Both the position numbers and the translations under genes were made by a program. Of a stretch of 64,000 bases of DNA, positions 28,511-37,181 are shown in pieces. The DNA is from Hymenobacter caeli (GTDB lineage Bacteria; Bacteroidota; Bacteroidia; Cytophagales; Hymenobacteraceae): assembly GCF_013294115.1 (NCBI RefSeq), contig NZ_JABSNP010000014.1:62001-126000 (forward strand). The letters are read 5' to 3'. The notes beneath the pieces are model-generated. The model did not search any database and had not been told where the DNA came from. It saw only the letters and a program-made list of their open reading frames with translations. Numbering within the stretch: the stretch's first letter is position 1; every line of letters begins with the position of its first letter.

Positions 28511-29301
28511 GTACGTTTGTCAATGCTGGCCTTATTTCGTTAAATAAAAGGTTCAACGAGGTTGATTTAATACTTAAAGAGGCAGAAGTTCATTTTGATA
28601 AAAACGAACCTCTTTATGATGCTTTGTGCAGATCAGCTCAAGTCCTTCTATCGGCGCATTTTGAAGGTTATTTGAAAGACCTTATTAAAAATGCACTTGA
28701 TGATATTAATAATTTTTCAAGTTTCAGTGCTTCTAGTCCTGGTTTGCAAAGGAGACTTTGTGAGCATTTTGTGATTAGTCCTAATGAGGATAGAAATTCT
28801 AAAGTTAGTAATGAGAAAATAAAAAAGTTACAAGAAGTATTGAGTGGTTTAGATATAAAATTTAAAAAAGAATATTTTTCCTATGATGAAAACGCAAATC
28901 CTAAAGCAACTATATTAGACAAATACGCTGAAATGTTTGGTATAAAAAACTTCTTTAATCAATTAAAAAAATCGCGATTAGATTTGGTATTTTCAAATAC
29001 TAAATCAGACAATGATATTATTTGCGTTGAGGTTGAGCAATATTTACTAATATCAACTATGATGTTTCCTTACTCAACGGAAATTAATTTTTTAGGTATA
29101 GATGATACTAAAAGCGCTTCTTTAACGCTTTGGGATGATTTCTTAAGTGGCGTTCTTAAAAGAAGACATGATATAGCACACGGTAGAGAATTGGAAAATT
29201 CTGTCCATTATTCTGTTATAGAAAGTGATATTATAAAAATCAGACTTTTAGTTTATGCTTTCACACTATTTGTCTGTATAGTGGCTAATCCGGTGTCTTA
29301 A
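28507..29301 (+). CDS. HEPN protein, MAE_28990/MAE_18760-like
   Basis: HEPN proteins are typically metal-independent RNases in toxin-antitoxin, CRISPR and abortive-infection systems. The 264-residue helical product ends with the catalytic signature RHDIAH (220-225) inside KRRHDIAHGRE, matching the R-x4-H pattern with a polar residue after Arg. An N-terminal helical segment, ALCRSAQVLLSAHFEGYLKDL (about 40-60), matches the first HEPN helices (V(L)L.A.FEGYL) of the MAE_28990/MAE_18760 group. It is co-translated with the DUF262 gene (4-bp overlap) and equally AT-rich. The assignment to that subgroup is from motif memory. The role is inferred: probably the RNase effector with DUF262 as sensor or partner. 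Confidence 0.78.
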   Translation: MSTFVNAGLISLNKRFNEVDLILKEAEVHFDKNEPLYDALCRSAQVLLSAHFEGYLKDLIKNALDDINNFSSFSASSPGLQRRLCEHFVISPNEDRNSKVSNEKIKKLQEVLSGLDIKFKKEYFSYDENANPKATILDKYAEMFGIKNFFNQLKKSRLDLVFSNTKSDNDIICVEVEQYLLISTMMFPYSTEINFLGIDDTKSASLTLWDDFLSGVLKRRHDIAHGRELENSVHYSVIESDIIKIRLLVYAFTLFVCIVANPVS

Positions 29302-29310
29302 ATATTATTG

Positions 29311-30057
29311 CTACTCCAGCAGCAACGCTTCCTCCGCGGCCAGGTACCGCATCCGGTAGCAGTTCATGGCCGTGGTGCCGAGCAGTTCGATGAGCTTGTA
29401 GTTGGCCAGGGCCCCCACGGCGGCCCCGATGACGGGCACCAGCTGGGCCATTTTGGCCAGGTCGATGTAGTCGCGGTACTCTTGTTGGAAGGTGCGCCAG
29501 TCGAAGTCGGCGGCGTCCGGGGGCAGGGTTTGGCAGTAGGCGTTCCAGTCGGCCAGGCGCTGGTAGGTGGCGTTGCGGGTGTGCTGGCTGCTGAAGGCCA
29601 GCTGGAACACGTAGAGCACGTAGAGCCGCTCGTGGTAGTCGCGCACGTCGTAGCCGTAGAGGGCCGCCGTGTCGAAGAGCAGCTTGATTTTGAAGCCCAG
29701 CAGCAGCGGGAAATCGGCCAGGCCGAGCAGGAAGCCGCCCGCGCCCGTCACGGCCCCTTCGGCGGTGGCCATGGTGCCGTAGTCGCGGATGCGGGCCCGC
29801 ACCTCGGCTTCGCGCCGGGCCAGGGGCGCGTCGGCCAGGGGCCGGCGGGTGGTGTGCGTGCTGCCAAAGAGCACGCCCCGCACCATCTGCCTGATGGCCG
29901 CCGTGATGGCCCGGTGCACCCGCTCGGGCAGCAGCGCGTTGAGCCGTAGCTGCACCCGCCGCGCGAAGCGGTCGAGCCGCGAGGGCGGCCGCTGCATCTG
30001 CTGCTGCCAGGTGTGCAGCGCGGCGTGGGGCGGCGTTTCGGGCGTTGTGGGCGTCAT
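29311..30057 (-). CDS. EcsC family protein
   Basis: The 248-residue product matches the EcsC family, named after a Bacillus protein linked to an ABC transporter. Its biochemical role is unknown. The helical N-terminus has RLNALLPERVHRAITAAIRQ. A glycine-rich membrane-interacting segment follows (GAVTGAGGFLLGLADFPLLL), then GYDVRDYHERLYVLYVFQLA and a C-terminal LVPVIGAAVGALANYKLIE. All are typical of the family. ATG 30057 is preferred over an upstream in-frame codon at 30108. It is convergent with the HEPN gene, whose stop is only 10 bp away. Confidence 0.8.
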   Translation of the reverse strand: MTPTTPETPPHAALHTWQQQMQRPPSRLDRFARRVQLRLNALLPERVHRAITAAIRQMVRGVLFGSTHTTRRPLADAPLARREAEVRARIRDYGTMATAEGAVTGAGGFLLGLADFPLLLGFKIKLLFDTAALYGYDVRDYHERLYVLYVFQLAFSSQHTRNATYQRLADWNAYCQTLPPDAADFDWRTFQQEYRDYIDLAKMAQLVPVIGAAVGALANYKLIELLGTTAMNCYRMRYLAAEEALLLE

Positions 30058-30124
30058 AAGTTTGGTAAATAACGGCGCTGCCGAAGTTACTATAGAACCT
30101 GCTGGCAACTTGCTGAAAGCCTCT

Positions 30125-30223
30125 CACGCAGTGTTGCGGGGTGTAAAAGCGCAGTGTTTCGCGGTGTTTTTCGTTCAACGACACCGCGAAACACTGCGCT
30201 TTTACACTGCGGAACACTGCGTG
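30125..30223. repeat. Long inverted repeat of GCAGTGTT phrases between ecsC-like and GT2 genes
   Basis: Arms of about 42 bp (30125-30166 and 30182-30223) pair almost perfectly. Each arm contains the same word twice (GCAGTGTTGCGGGGTGT and GCAGTGTTTCGCGGTGT on the left), so the element is both palindromic and internally repetitive. The loop is about 15 bp. Confidence 0.7.
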
Positions 30224-30258
30224 AAATTCCTATGAGCAAGCCCCGCACGGCCCCCCGG

Positions 30259-31017
30259 CTACCCCGGCTCCGCGACGCCCAGGGCCCCCAGCGGTTCCCG
30301 GTACTTCTGGTAAATCACCCGCAGGTCGGCGTTGTGCCGGGCCGCGTCCACGCCGGTGCTCACGTTGCGGGCGTGGAAGCGGTGGAGGTGGCTGACGTGC
30401 GGGCACACCACGGGCAGGTGCCCGGCCAGCAGGAAGCGGACGTACAAATCGAGGTCTTCGGCCATCGCCAGTTCGCCGTCGTAGCCGCCCACCTGGTCGC
30501 ACAGGGCCCGGCTGTAGCACACGTTGCCCTGGAGGAAGTGCTCGGCCCGGAAGATGGCCCGGAGCATGGCCGACGGGCTGTCGAACGCCCAGGCGTAGTA
30601 GTCCTCGCTGGGTAAATATCGGCCCTGCTCGTCCACGCGCAGGAAATCGGCCACGAACCAAGGCCGGCCGGGGTGGGCCTTAATCTGGGCGGCGTAGTGG
30701 AACAGGGTGCGCTGGAGCAGGAGGTCGTCGTCGTCGAGCGGCACGAGCCAGGCGTCGGGCGGCGCTTGCCGGATGAGCTGGTTGCGGGCGTGGCCGGCCA
30801 GCTGCCGCCCCGGCGCGTGCCAGTGGCGCAGCGGGGGCCCCGGCCGGGCGGCGGCGTCGCGCAGGTAGGCGGCGGTGCCGTCGCGCGAGCCGTTGTCGAA
30901 CACCAGGTGCTCAAAGGAGAAGTCGAGCGGGGCGCTGATGCTGGCCCGGACGCTGGCCACGGCTTCGGGCAGCAGCGCCCGGCGCTGGTGGGTGGGGGTG
31001 ATGACGGAGAAGTGCAT
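30259..31017 (-). CDS. Glycosyltransferase family 2 protein
   Basis: This is a 252-residue cytoplasmic or membrane-associated GT-A enzyme. It begins [20 protein letters not shown], the standard GT2 start. It carries [12 protein letters not shown] (41-52), a metal-binding Asp cluster VPLDDDD (92-98) and [11 protein letters not shown] for the acceptor/base region. It probably adds a sugar to a cell-surface glycan. No other polysaccharide gene is adjacent, so the acceptor is unknown. Confidence 0.9.
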   Translation of the reverse strand: MHFSVITPTHQRRALLPEAVASVRASISAPLDFSFEHLVFDNGSRDGTAAYLRDAAARPGPPLRHWHAPGRQLAGHARNQLIRQAPPDAWLVPLDDDDLLLQRTLFHYAAQIKAHPGRPWFVADFLRVDEQGRYLPSEDYYAWAFDSPSAMLRAIFRAEHFLQGNVCYSRALCDQVGGYDGELAMAEDLDLYVRFLLAGHLPVVCPHVSHLHRFHARNVSTGVDAARHNADLRVIYQKYREPLGALGVAEPG

Positions 31018-31146
31018 AGGAAGGCATTGTTCGGGCGGGGCGGCCCGAAGGTTGCGGCGGGGCCCCGGGGCCGGCGCGGGGGTTGGCCGGTTTCTGCCTT
31101 ACTTGCCGCTTCATTAGCTCCTCACTCAGCCCCCGCCCACCGCGCC

Positions 31147-31563
31147 ATGTCGCCGCAACAACAACAACCGTCGCCTGCTTTTATCGGTGCTTCCTGGGTG
31201 GCCCTGCTGGCGGGCATCGGGGCCTTCCTCGTGGGCCTGTGGAACGCCACGATGGGCCTCAACGAAAAGGGCTACTACTTCACCATCCTCATGTACGGGC
31301 TGTTCTCGGCCGTTTCGCTGCAAAAAAGCGTGCGCGACCGCCTCGAGGGCATCCCCGTCACCAACATCTACTACGGCCTGAGCTGGTTCTCGACGCTGCT
31401 GGCCGTGCTGCTCCTGGTGGTGGGCCTCTGGAACGCCACGCTCACGCTCAGCGAAAAGGGCTTTTACGGCATGTCGTTTTTACTGGCCCTGTTCGCCGCC
31501 ATCGCCGTGCAGAAAAACACCCGCGACGCCCAGCGGCCGGGCCCCGTGGGCGGCCAGCTCTAG
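31147..31563 (+). CDS. YiaA/YiaB family inner membrane protein
   Basis: The 138-residue protein contains two copies of the YiaAB unit. Each has a helix ending in [15 protein letters not shown] or [15 protein letters not shown], followed by a second helix and an SLQKSVRD or AVQKNTRD end. That gives four transmembrane helices. The function of the family is unknown. ATG 31147 follows a GC-rich leader. Its stop overlaps that of the convergent next gene. Confidence 0.85.
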   Translation: MSPQQQQPSPAFIGASWVALLAGIGAFLVGLWNATMGLNEKGYYFTILMYGLFSAVSLQKSVRDRLEGIPVTNIYYGLSWFSTLLAVLLLVVGLWNATLTLSEKGFYGMSFLLALFAAIAVQKNTRDAQRPGPVGGQL

Positions 31564-31967
31564 AGCGCGGCCACCTGCGCTTCCCGCGCTTCGCGGGGCT
31601 TTTGCACGAGGTAGTAGTAGAGCAAAATGCCCAGCCCGACGAGGAACGGCACCAGGGCCAGGTGCTTGCCGTTGATGCCGGGGGCCACCACCAGCGCGTC
31701 GAACCTGAAGAATTCGCTGGCCATCCAGTACGAGTTGGCGGTAATCCAGCACACGATGGCCAGGTTGTGGGCCAGCTCCGACTTGAGGCCCCGGGTGCGC
31801 CAGGCGATGACGATGGCGATGCCCAGCGTGGGCGCAATCATCAGCAGGCCCAGCGTTTTCCAAATCATGCACCAGCTGATGTCTTTGAGCAGCCAGAACA
31901 GGATGTGGGTGTTCTCCATTTTCCGGTACGCGGCCGGGATGCTGTACACTTCTTCGGGGGCGGGCAT
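31560..31967 (-). CDS. Small four-helix membrane protein of unknown function
   Basis: The 135-residue product starts [20 protein letters not shown] and has four predicted transmembrane helices, with Trp-rich helix one ([20 protein letters not shown]) and a Lys/Glu tail. I do not recognise the family. A -7 box, TACCTTTG, lies 17 bp upstream, supporting ATG 31967 over an in-frame codon at 32009. It is transcribed towards the YiaAB gene and overlaps its stop by a few bases. Confidence 0.65.
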   Translation of the reverse strand: MPAPEEVYSIPAAYRKMENTHILFWLLKDISWCMIWKTLGLLMIAPTLGIAIVIAWRTRGLKSELAHNLAIVCWITANSYWMASEFFRFDALVVAPGINGKHLALVPFLVGLGILLYYYLVQKPREAREAQVAAL

Positions 31968-31983
31968 GGCGCGGGTAAAAAAC

Positions 31984-31991
31984 CAAAGGTA
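31984..31991 (-). promoter_or_regulatory. -7 promoter box for the four-helix membrane protein
   Basis: The minus strand reads TACCTTTG, 16 bp before the ATG. It exactly matches TANNTTTG; no -33 element is clear. Confidence 0.45.
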
Positions 31992-32056
31992 GGGGCCCCG
32001 GCCCCGCATCTGCCGCCGCCCAAACGCCGTACTTTCTTCCCACCCCCGACCGCAAC

Positions 32057-32782
32057 ATGGCCCGCATTCTCCGCAAGATTCTGAAAATAGCCGGCCTGGC
32101 CGTGGTGGTGCTGGTGGCCGTGGTGGCCGTGTACCTGGGCGCGGCGTTCGGGCTGGGGCGCATCCCGGTGGCCAAAGCCGACCCCGCCGCGCCGGCCGAC
32201 GTGCGCGTGTTCATCCGCTCCAACGGCGTGCACTCCGACCTCGTGCTGCCCGTGCATTCCACCCAAATCGACTGGAGCCGCGAGCTGCCCTACGACCACA
32301 CCCAATCGAACGATTCTACGTTCGACTACGTGGGCATCGGCTGGGGCGACAAGGGCTTTTACATGGACACGCCCACCTGGGCCCAGCTCAAGGCCAGCAC
32401 GGCCCTCAAGGCGGGTTTCTGGCTGAGCACCACGGCCATGCACGCCACCTTTTACCGGGCCGCCGGCCTGGCGCCCGGTCCGGCCTGCATCGTGCTGCAC
32501 CTGAGCCGCGCCGAGTACGCCCGGCTCATCGCCTACGTGCAGGCCAGCTTCCGGCGCGACGCGGCCGGCCAAGTGGAGTGGATTCCGGGCCACAGCTACG
32601 GGGCCGACGACGCCTTCTACGAGGCCAACTCCACCTACAGCATCCTTTACACCTGCAACACCTGGACCAACGACGCCCTGAAAGCGGCCGGCCAGAAAGC
32701 CAGCCTCTGGACGCCCCTCGAAGCGGGCATCTTCTACCAGTACGGCCGCACCGGCAAGCCCCCCGAAGAAACCGGGCAGTAG
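32057..32782 (+). CDS. DUF2459/TIGR02117 family protein
   Basis: The 241-residue protein has one N-terminal transmembrane helix (about 10-32) and a periplasmic domain. The domain has RSNGVHSDLVLPV and ending segments ANSTYSILYTCNTWTND and GIFYQYG, which mark the DUF2459 family. The conserved His (VHSD) and Cys (YTCNTW) could form a catalytic pair, as in papain-like or NlpC-type folds. That is inference. No operon partner; a strong terminator follows. Confidence 0.8.
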   Translation: MARILRKILKIAGLAVVVLVAVVAVYLGAAFGLGRIPVAKADPAAPADVRVFIRSNGVHSDLVLPVHSTQIDWSRELPYDHTQSNDSTFDYVGIGWGDKGFYMDTPTWAQLKASTALKAGFWLSTTAMHATFYRAAGLAPGPACIVLHLSRAEYARLIAYVQASFRRDAAGQVEWIPGHSYGADDAFYEANSTYSILYTCNTWTNDALKAAGQKASLWTPLEAGIFYQYGRTGKPPEETGQ

Positions 32783-32800
32783 CGGGGCCCCGGCCCACGA

Positions 32801-32835
32801 AAACGCCCCGCCGGCAGCTGGCCGGCGGGGCGTTT
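32801..32835. terminator. Hairpin terminator between DUF2459 and the 82-residue gene
   Basis: AAACGCCCCGCCGGC and GCCGGCGGGGCGTTT pair perfectly over 15 bp around a 5-nt loop, between two convergent genes. The AAAA and TTT flanks suit bidirectional use. Confidence 0.82.
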
Positions 32836-32862
32836 CAACAACGGGAATGTGGGGGAAGAAGG

Positions 32863-33111
32863 TTAGTTGAGCCACACCTCGGCCACTTGCTCGAAGCGGT
32901 GGGCGGCGAAAGCGCCGTAGGGCCGCTCGGCATAAAAACCGAGCACGTGCACCTGCGGCTGGCCGGTGCGCGCGTGGGGCAACACCCGCACGGGGTACAC
33001 GCGGCCGGCGGTGGGCCAGTCGCCGATGAAGTCGGCGGGGCGCTGGTCGGCGTTCACGCAACGGGCGAAAAGCTGAACGGGCGGCGGGGTCGGGAGCTTG
33101 ACGTTTGACAT
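32863..33111 (-). CDS. Hypothetical 82-residue protein, possibly leaderless
   Basis: The product begins MSNVKLPTPPPVQLFARCVN and is small, soluble and beta-rich, with RPADFIGDWPTAGRVYPVRV and VHVLGFYAERPYGAFAAHRF. It is of a type often encoded near housekeeping genes in Bacteroidota, but I cannot name a family. The -7 box TATCTTTG at 33115-33122 ends only three bases before the ATG, so the transcript would start at or within a base or two of the start codon. Confidence 0.6.
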   Translation of the reverse strand: MSNVKLPTPPPVQLFARCVNADQRPADFIGDWPTAGRVYPVRVLPHARTGQPQVHVLGFYAERPYGAFAAHRFEQVAEVWLN

Positions 33112-33114
33112 GCC

Positions 33115-33122
33115 CAAAGATA
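33115..33122 (-). promoter_or_regulatory. -7 promoter box abutting the start codon at 33111
   Basis: The minus strand reads TATCTTTG then GGC then ATG. With the usual 4-7 bp from box to transcription start, the mRNA would have essentially no leader. TTTA at 33142-33145, 19 bp upstream, is a one-mismatch -33 element. Confidence 0.5.
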
Positions 33123-33398
33123 CGAAATTATTTTGACCCACTAAAATAATTGGCAACCTATTTTATTAGCTCAACCGCAATTTATTCTTGATATAATGAT
33201 AATTTATAGTGTTTTTTGGATGAAATTAGGTAATATCCTATTTGTTTGGCTGTTGTATTTTGGTGGTAACCCATCCATTGCTTGCTAAATAAAATAGTAG
33301 ATAAATTTAGCGGTTCCGTGCTCCAATAAGCGGGCGCTGTGCCTTCGGCGGCCGTTTGCGGCCGCCCGTGTTTGGCCCGGTAGCCCGTACTTACCGGC
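33123..33398. other. AT-rich intergenic region upstream of GH92
   Basis: About 200 bp of AT-rich sequence hold no gene. Near the end a short hairpin, GGCGGCCG/CGGCCGCC (33347-33366), lies about 33 bp before the GH92 start. A TAAATTTA near 33303 is a one-mismatch -7 box. Nothing else is visible. Confidence 0.4.
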
Positions 33399-35723
33399 AT
33401 GAAAACCGCAACCTTGGCCCTGCTGCTGGGCCTGGCCGGGGCCGCCCAAGCCCAGGGCCCCGCCAACCTCGTGCCCTACGCCCACCCGCTGGTGGGCACC
33501 GCCAAAATGGGCCACACCTTTCCCGGCGCCACGGTGCCCTTCGGCATGGTGCAGCTCAGCCCCGACACCGACACGCTGAGCTACGCCGCCCCCGACGGCA
33601 AGTACAACCCGGACGTGTACCGCTGCTGCGCCGGCTACCAGTACGACGACCCCACCATCGTGGGCTTCAGCCACACCCACTTCAGCGGCACGGGCCACTC
33701 CGACCTCGGCGATTTCCTGGTGATGCCCACCGTGGGGCCCCTGCGCCTCAACCCCGGCACCGCCGCCCGGCCCGGCAGCGGCTAACGCTCGCGCTACTCG
33801 CACTGAACGGAAGTGGCCGAGCCGGCCTACTACCGCGTGAAGCTCGAGGGCCCCGGCGTGCTGGCCGAGCTCACGGCCACGGCCCGGGTGGGCGTGCACC
33901 GCTACACGTTCCCGCAGGCCGCCGACGCGCACATCGTGCTCGACCTGATGGCCGGCATTTACAACTACCCGGGCAAGAACGTGTGGACGTTCGTGCGGGT
34001 GGAAAACGACTCGCTGGTGACCGGCTACCGCCAAACCAACGGCTGGGGCCGCACCCGCACCGAGTACTTCGCGCTGGCGTTTTCCAAGCCCTTCGCCCAC
34101 TACGGCAGCCGCAGCTACGACCCCAAGGAGCCCTACCGCGGCTTCTGGGGCCGCTTCGACCAGGCCCACGACTGGCCCGACCTGGCCGGCCACCAGCTGC
34201 GCCTGCACTTCGACTTTGCCACCAAGGCCGGCGAGCAGGTGCTGCTGAAAATGGCGCTGTCCGCCACGAGCACCGCCGGGGCCCTGCGCAACCTGCGGGC
34301 CGAGGCCCCGGGCTGAGACTTCGACGCCCTGCGCCGCCAGGGCCAGGCCCTGTGGCAGCAGGAGCTGGGCAAGGTCGAAATCCAGGGCTCGAAAACCGAC
34401 AAGGACAACTTCTACACGGCCCTGTACCACGCCTGCCTCAGCCCCACGATGTACCAGGACGTGGACGGCCAGTACCGCGGCCTCGACCAGAACAACCACT
34501 AGGCCGAGGGCTTCACCAACTACACCACGTTCTCGCTCTGGGACACGTTTAGGGCCCTGCACCCGCTCTTCAACCTGATTCAGCCCCGGCGCAACGCCGA
34601 CATGGTTCAGAGTATGCTGGCCCACTACGACCAGAGCGCCGAGCACATGCTGCCCGTGTGGAGCCACTACGCCAACGAAAACTGGTGTATGAGCGGCTAC
34701 CACAGCGTCTCCGTGATTGCCGACGCCGTGATAAGTGGCGTTGTACCACGCGACCAAGCTTGGCGAGCCCTGGATGCTTGCGTGGCCACTGCCCGCCACC
34801 GCTGGTTCGACGGGCTGGGTGATTATATAGATTATGGCTATGTGCCCGACGGCCGCAGCGGTACCTCCGTGTCCACCACCCTGGAGTATGCTTACGATGA
34901 CTGGTGCATTGATCAGCTTGCCAATTTCGTCGATGAATCTGCCCTTGATAATCCAACCGAATTTAGGGACCGCGCCAACAACTGGCAGAACGTGTTCGAT
35001 GCCCGTATTGGGTTCATGCGCCCCCGTGCAGCTACTAAATCAACGTCAAAAGATTACGGCTCTTTTCGGGAGAAATTCGACGTGCTCAGCACCAACGGCC
35101 AGGGCTTCATCGAGGGCAACGCCTGGAACTACAGCCTTTTTGTGCCCCACAATCCGCAGGCGCTCATCGAATACATGGGCGGCAACCGCCGCTTCGTGCC
35201 ACACCTCGATTCGCTCTTCACCACGCCCCTGCCCGACTCTTTCTTCGCCGAAACCGAGGACATCACCCGCGAGGGCATCATCGGGGGCTACGTGCACGGC
35301 AACGAGCCCGCCCACCACGTGGCCTACCTCTACAACTGGACGGACCAGCCCTGGAAAACCCAGGCCCAGGTCCGCAACATCCTGGCCCGCCAGTACCACC
35401 CGGGCCCCGACGGCCTCGGCGGCAACGACGACTGCGGCCAGATGAGCGCCTGGTACATCTTTAGTGCCCTGGGCTTCTACCCCGTGGCCCCCGCCTCGGG
35501 CCAGTACGCCCTCGGCAGCCCCCTCGTGCAAGGCGCCGTGCTCCGCCTCGAAAACGGCAAAACCTTCACCGTCACCGTCAAAAACCAGGGCCCCAAAAAC
35601 GTCTACGTCCAGTCGGCCCGCCTCAATGGTAAGCTGCTCACGCAGCCGTTCCTGCCCGTAGCGGAGGTGATGGGCGGTGGGGAGTTGGCGTTTGTGATGG
35701 GGGCGCGGCCGGCGCGGAAGTAG
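33399..35723 (+). pseudogene. GH92 family alpha-mannosidase-type glycosidase interrupted by four in-frame stops
   Basis: GH92 enzymes are Ca2+-dependent exo-alpha-mannosidases that trim glycans in the periplasm or outside the cell. The 775-codon frame starts with a signal peptide (1-19) and then PYAHPLVGT, as in the family. It is broken by TAA (codon 129, 33783), TGA (136, 33804), TGA (306, 34314, where family members have Trp before DFD) and TAG (368, 34500). No frameshift occurs. Downstream domains are intact, with FSLWDTFRALHPL, NENWCMSGYHS (acid region) and GGNDDCGQMSAWY (base region). All three stop types occur, so an alternative code is unlikely. It is best seen as a recently inactivated gene; sequencing error and readthrough are not excluded. 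Confidence 0.85.
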
Positions 35724-35853
35724 TGCCTTTTCAATTCAGGTAAAATCTAATTTGATGAAAACCGCCAGGAAATCAAACAGGTTACCCGAATTAAAAATTG
35801 TGGCTAAAGTCACAAAGAATTTTATGGCAAAGAATCGGCAAAAAAGGGTAGTC

Positions 35854-36475
35854 TCAATTTAGGGTAAGGGCATAATTATCGATGATATTTTTGATGCGTG
35901 CTGTATGCCTGTCCGGGCTTTTGCTGAATGAGCAGGATTTTTGCACGAGCACACCGCAACGCTGGCACAAAGAGCGGTTGACCGCCTCCACGATGCTGGA
36001 GTTGCCGCTCCCTTTGGGCCTGGGTCGGGGCCGGGGCCGGTGTGTGGGCAAGAGCTTGGCGTAGGCTTCCCACTGGTCCGCATGTGGCGGCAGTGGTGGG
36101 TAGCGGTGCAGCGCGGCCCGCAAGCGCTGAGCAGTGGCGTCGTGACAGCCCAGCACCCGTGCCACGATACGGCGCGAGGCCCGCTCGACGGTCAGGTCAA
36201 CCAAAGCTACGCTTGGCGTGTACGCAGGCCGACAAAGGTTCGTATTTCATCCAGTTTGAGGGCCTCCGGCTTTTTGCGTTGCGTCTTTTTTGGGCGTAGT
36301 TGCGGCGGTATCAGCGCGGCTATGGCCGTTTTTCTTTGGCAATTTGGCCATCGTCGTGCGCGCAACACTCGTAGCCCGCACGATACTTCGCTGCGAATTG
36401 CGTTCGATCAGTAGCTTCGCCACCCGGGCCTACTGCACTGCTTTAGCCACGGCAACTGGCATGCACCGCGCTTGC
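35854..36475 (-). pseudogene. IS1-family transposase remnant, frameshifted
   Basis: The C-terminal catalytic part reads continuously (35854-36204). It has ERASRRIVARVLG, HADQWEAYAKLLP, an SSIVEAVNRSLCQR segment and a KSCSFSK tail, all matching the DDE domain of IS1. Upstream, in other frames, come LKLDEIRTFVGLRTR and a helix-turn-helix-like ARVAKLLIERNSQRSIVRAT, which belong to the N-terminal half. At least two frame changes and a stop separate the pieces. No clear terminal inverted repeats were found. It is a dead insertion sequence between the GH92 gene and the glycan module. Confidence 0.75.
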
Positions 36476-36635
36476 TAACGGCACGCTTTGCACTAATATT
36501 TGGCCTACCCACTCTATATGCCGTTGCGTCGGGTATGCGCGCTGCAACAGCGAGTACATAAATATTGGGTAAAAACCTCGTGTTAAATCACAATATTACT
36601 CCTTAATAGACCACCGTCAATCTGTTAATAAATAT
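36476..36635. other. AT-rich spacer
   Basis: About 160 bp between the IS1 remnant and the acetyltransferase gene. No gene or clear repeat seen; composition shifts to AT-rich here. Confidence 0.4.
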
Positions 36636-37121
36636 TTAAATACTTTTTATGCAACGAGCTGGATTTCCAGCCCATATTTCTCTGGGCGGAACATTCTTTG
36701 TAACTACACTGCCAGACCCAATGATAGAGTCATCACCGATTTTAACCCCCGGTAAAATGCAAGCATTCATTCCAATCCAAACGTTGTCGCCTATCACCAC
36801 CGGTTTTGAATATTTAATATCTTCGGCCACGTCTCTGTGTCTGTTAGAAGAGTTTATAATATGATTATAAGAAGAAATACCACAGTTGCTGGAAATTAGG
36901 CAATTTTTACCAATTTTAACACCATAAGTAGCATAAATAGTTGTATATGAGGAAATTGAAGTGTTATCCCCAATTTCCATTCTTTGAGGCATTATTATGT
37001 GGCAAGTACCGTCAATTATTACGTTAGTACCACAAAATAAAAGTTTATCATGGACGCCCTTCATGCGTCTCTTATTTATAATTTTTTCAAATTTAAAATA
37101 AATGCGGTACAAAATATTCAT
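36636..37121 (-). CDS. Left-handed beta-helix (hexapeptide) O-acetyltransferase
   Basis: The 161-residue cytoplasmic enzyme of the WcaF/maltose acetyltransferase group transfers acetyl groups to sugars of exopolysaccharide or LPS precursors. Hexapeptide repeats are seen in IIDGTCHIIMPQRMEIGDN and VVIGDNVWIGMNACILPGVK. They are followed by IGDDSIIGSGSVVTKNVPP and the usual end EIWAGNPARCIKSI. The catalytic His is likely in NHIINSSNRHRD. The gene is AT-rich and lies 60 bp downstream of the flippase, probably in the same transcript. Confidence 0.87.
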   Translation of the reverse strand: MNILYRIYFKFEKIINKRRMKGVHDKLLFCGTNVIIDGTCHIIMPQRMEIGDNTSISSYTTIYATYGVKIGKNCLISSNCGISSYNHIINSSNRHRDVAEDIKYSKPVVIGDNVWIGMNACILPGVKIGDDSIIGSGSVVTKNVPPREIWAGNPARCIKSI

Positions 37122-37181
37122 AAGCGATATAAAAAATTATGTAATCTGAATTGAATGGTCTATTGTGAAAGTAGATAATGC

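Noticed and set aside
33399..35723. Programmed stop-codon recoding in GH92
   Set aside because: All three stop types occur, and the same codons end normal genes here (for example TAA for ftsA and TGA for fabD), so a code change or a single suppressor cannot explain it. Kept as pseudogene.
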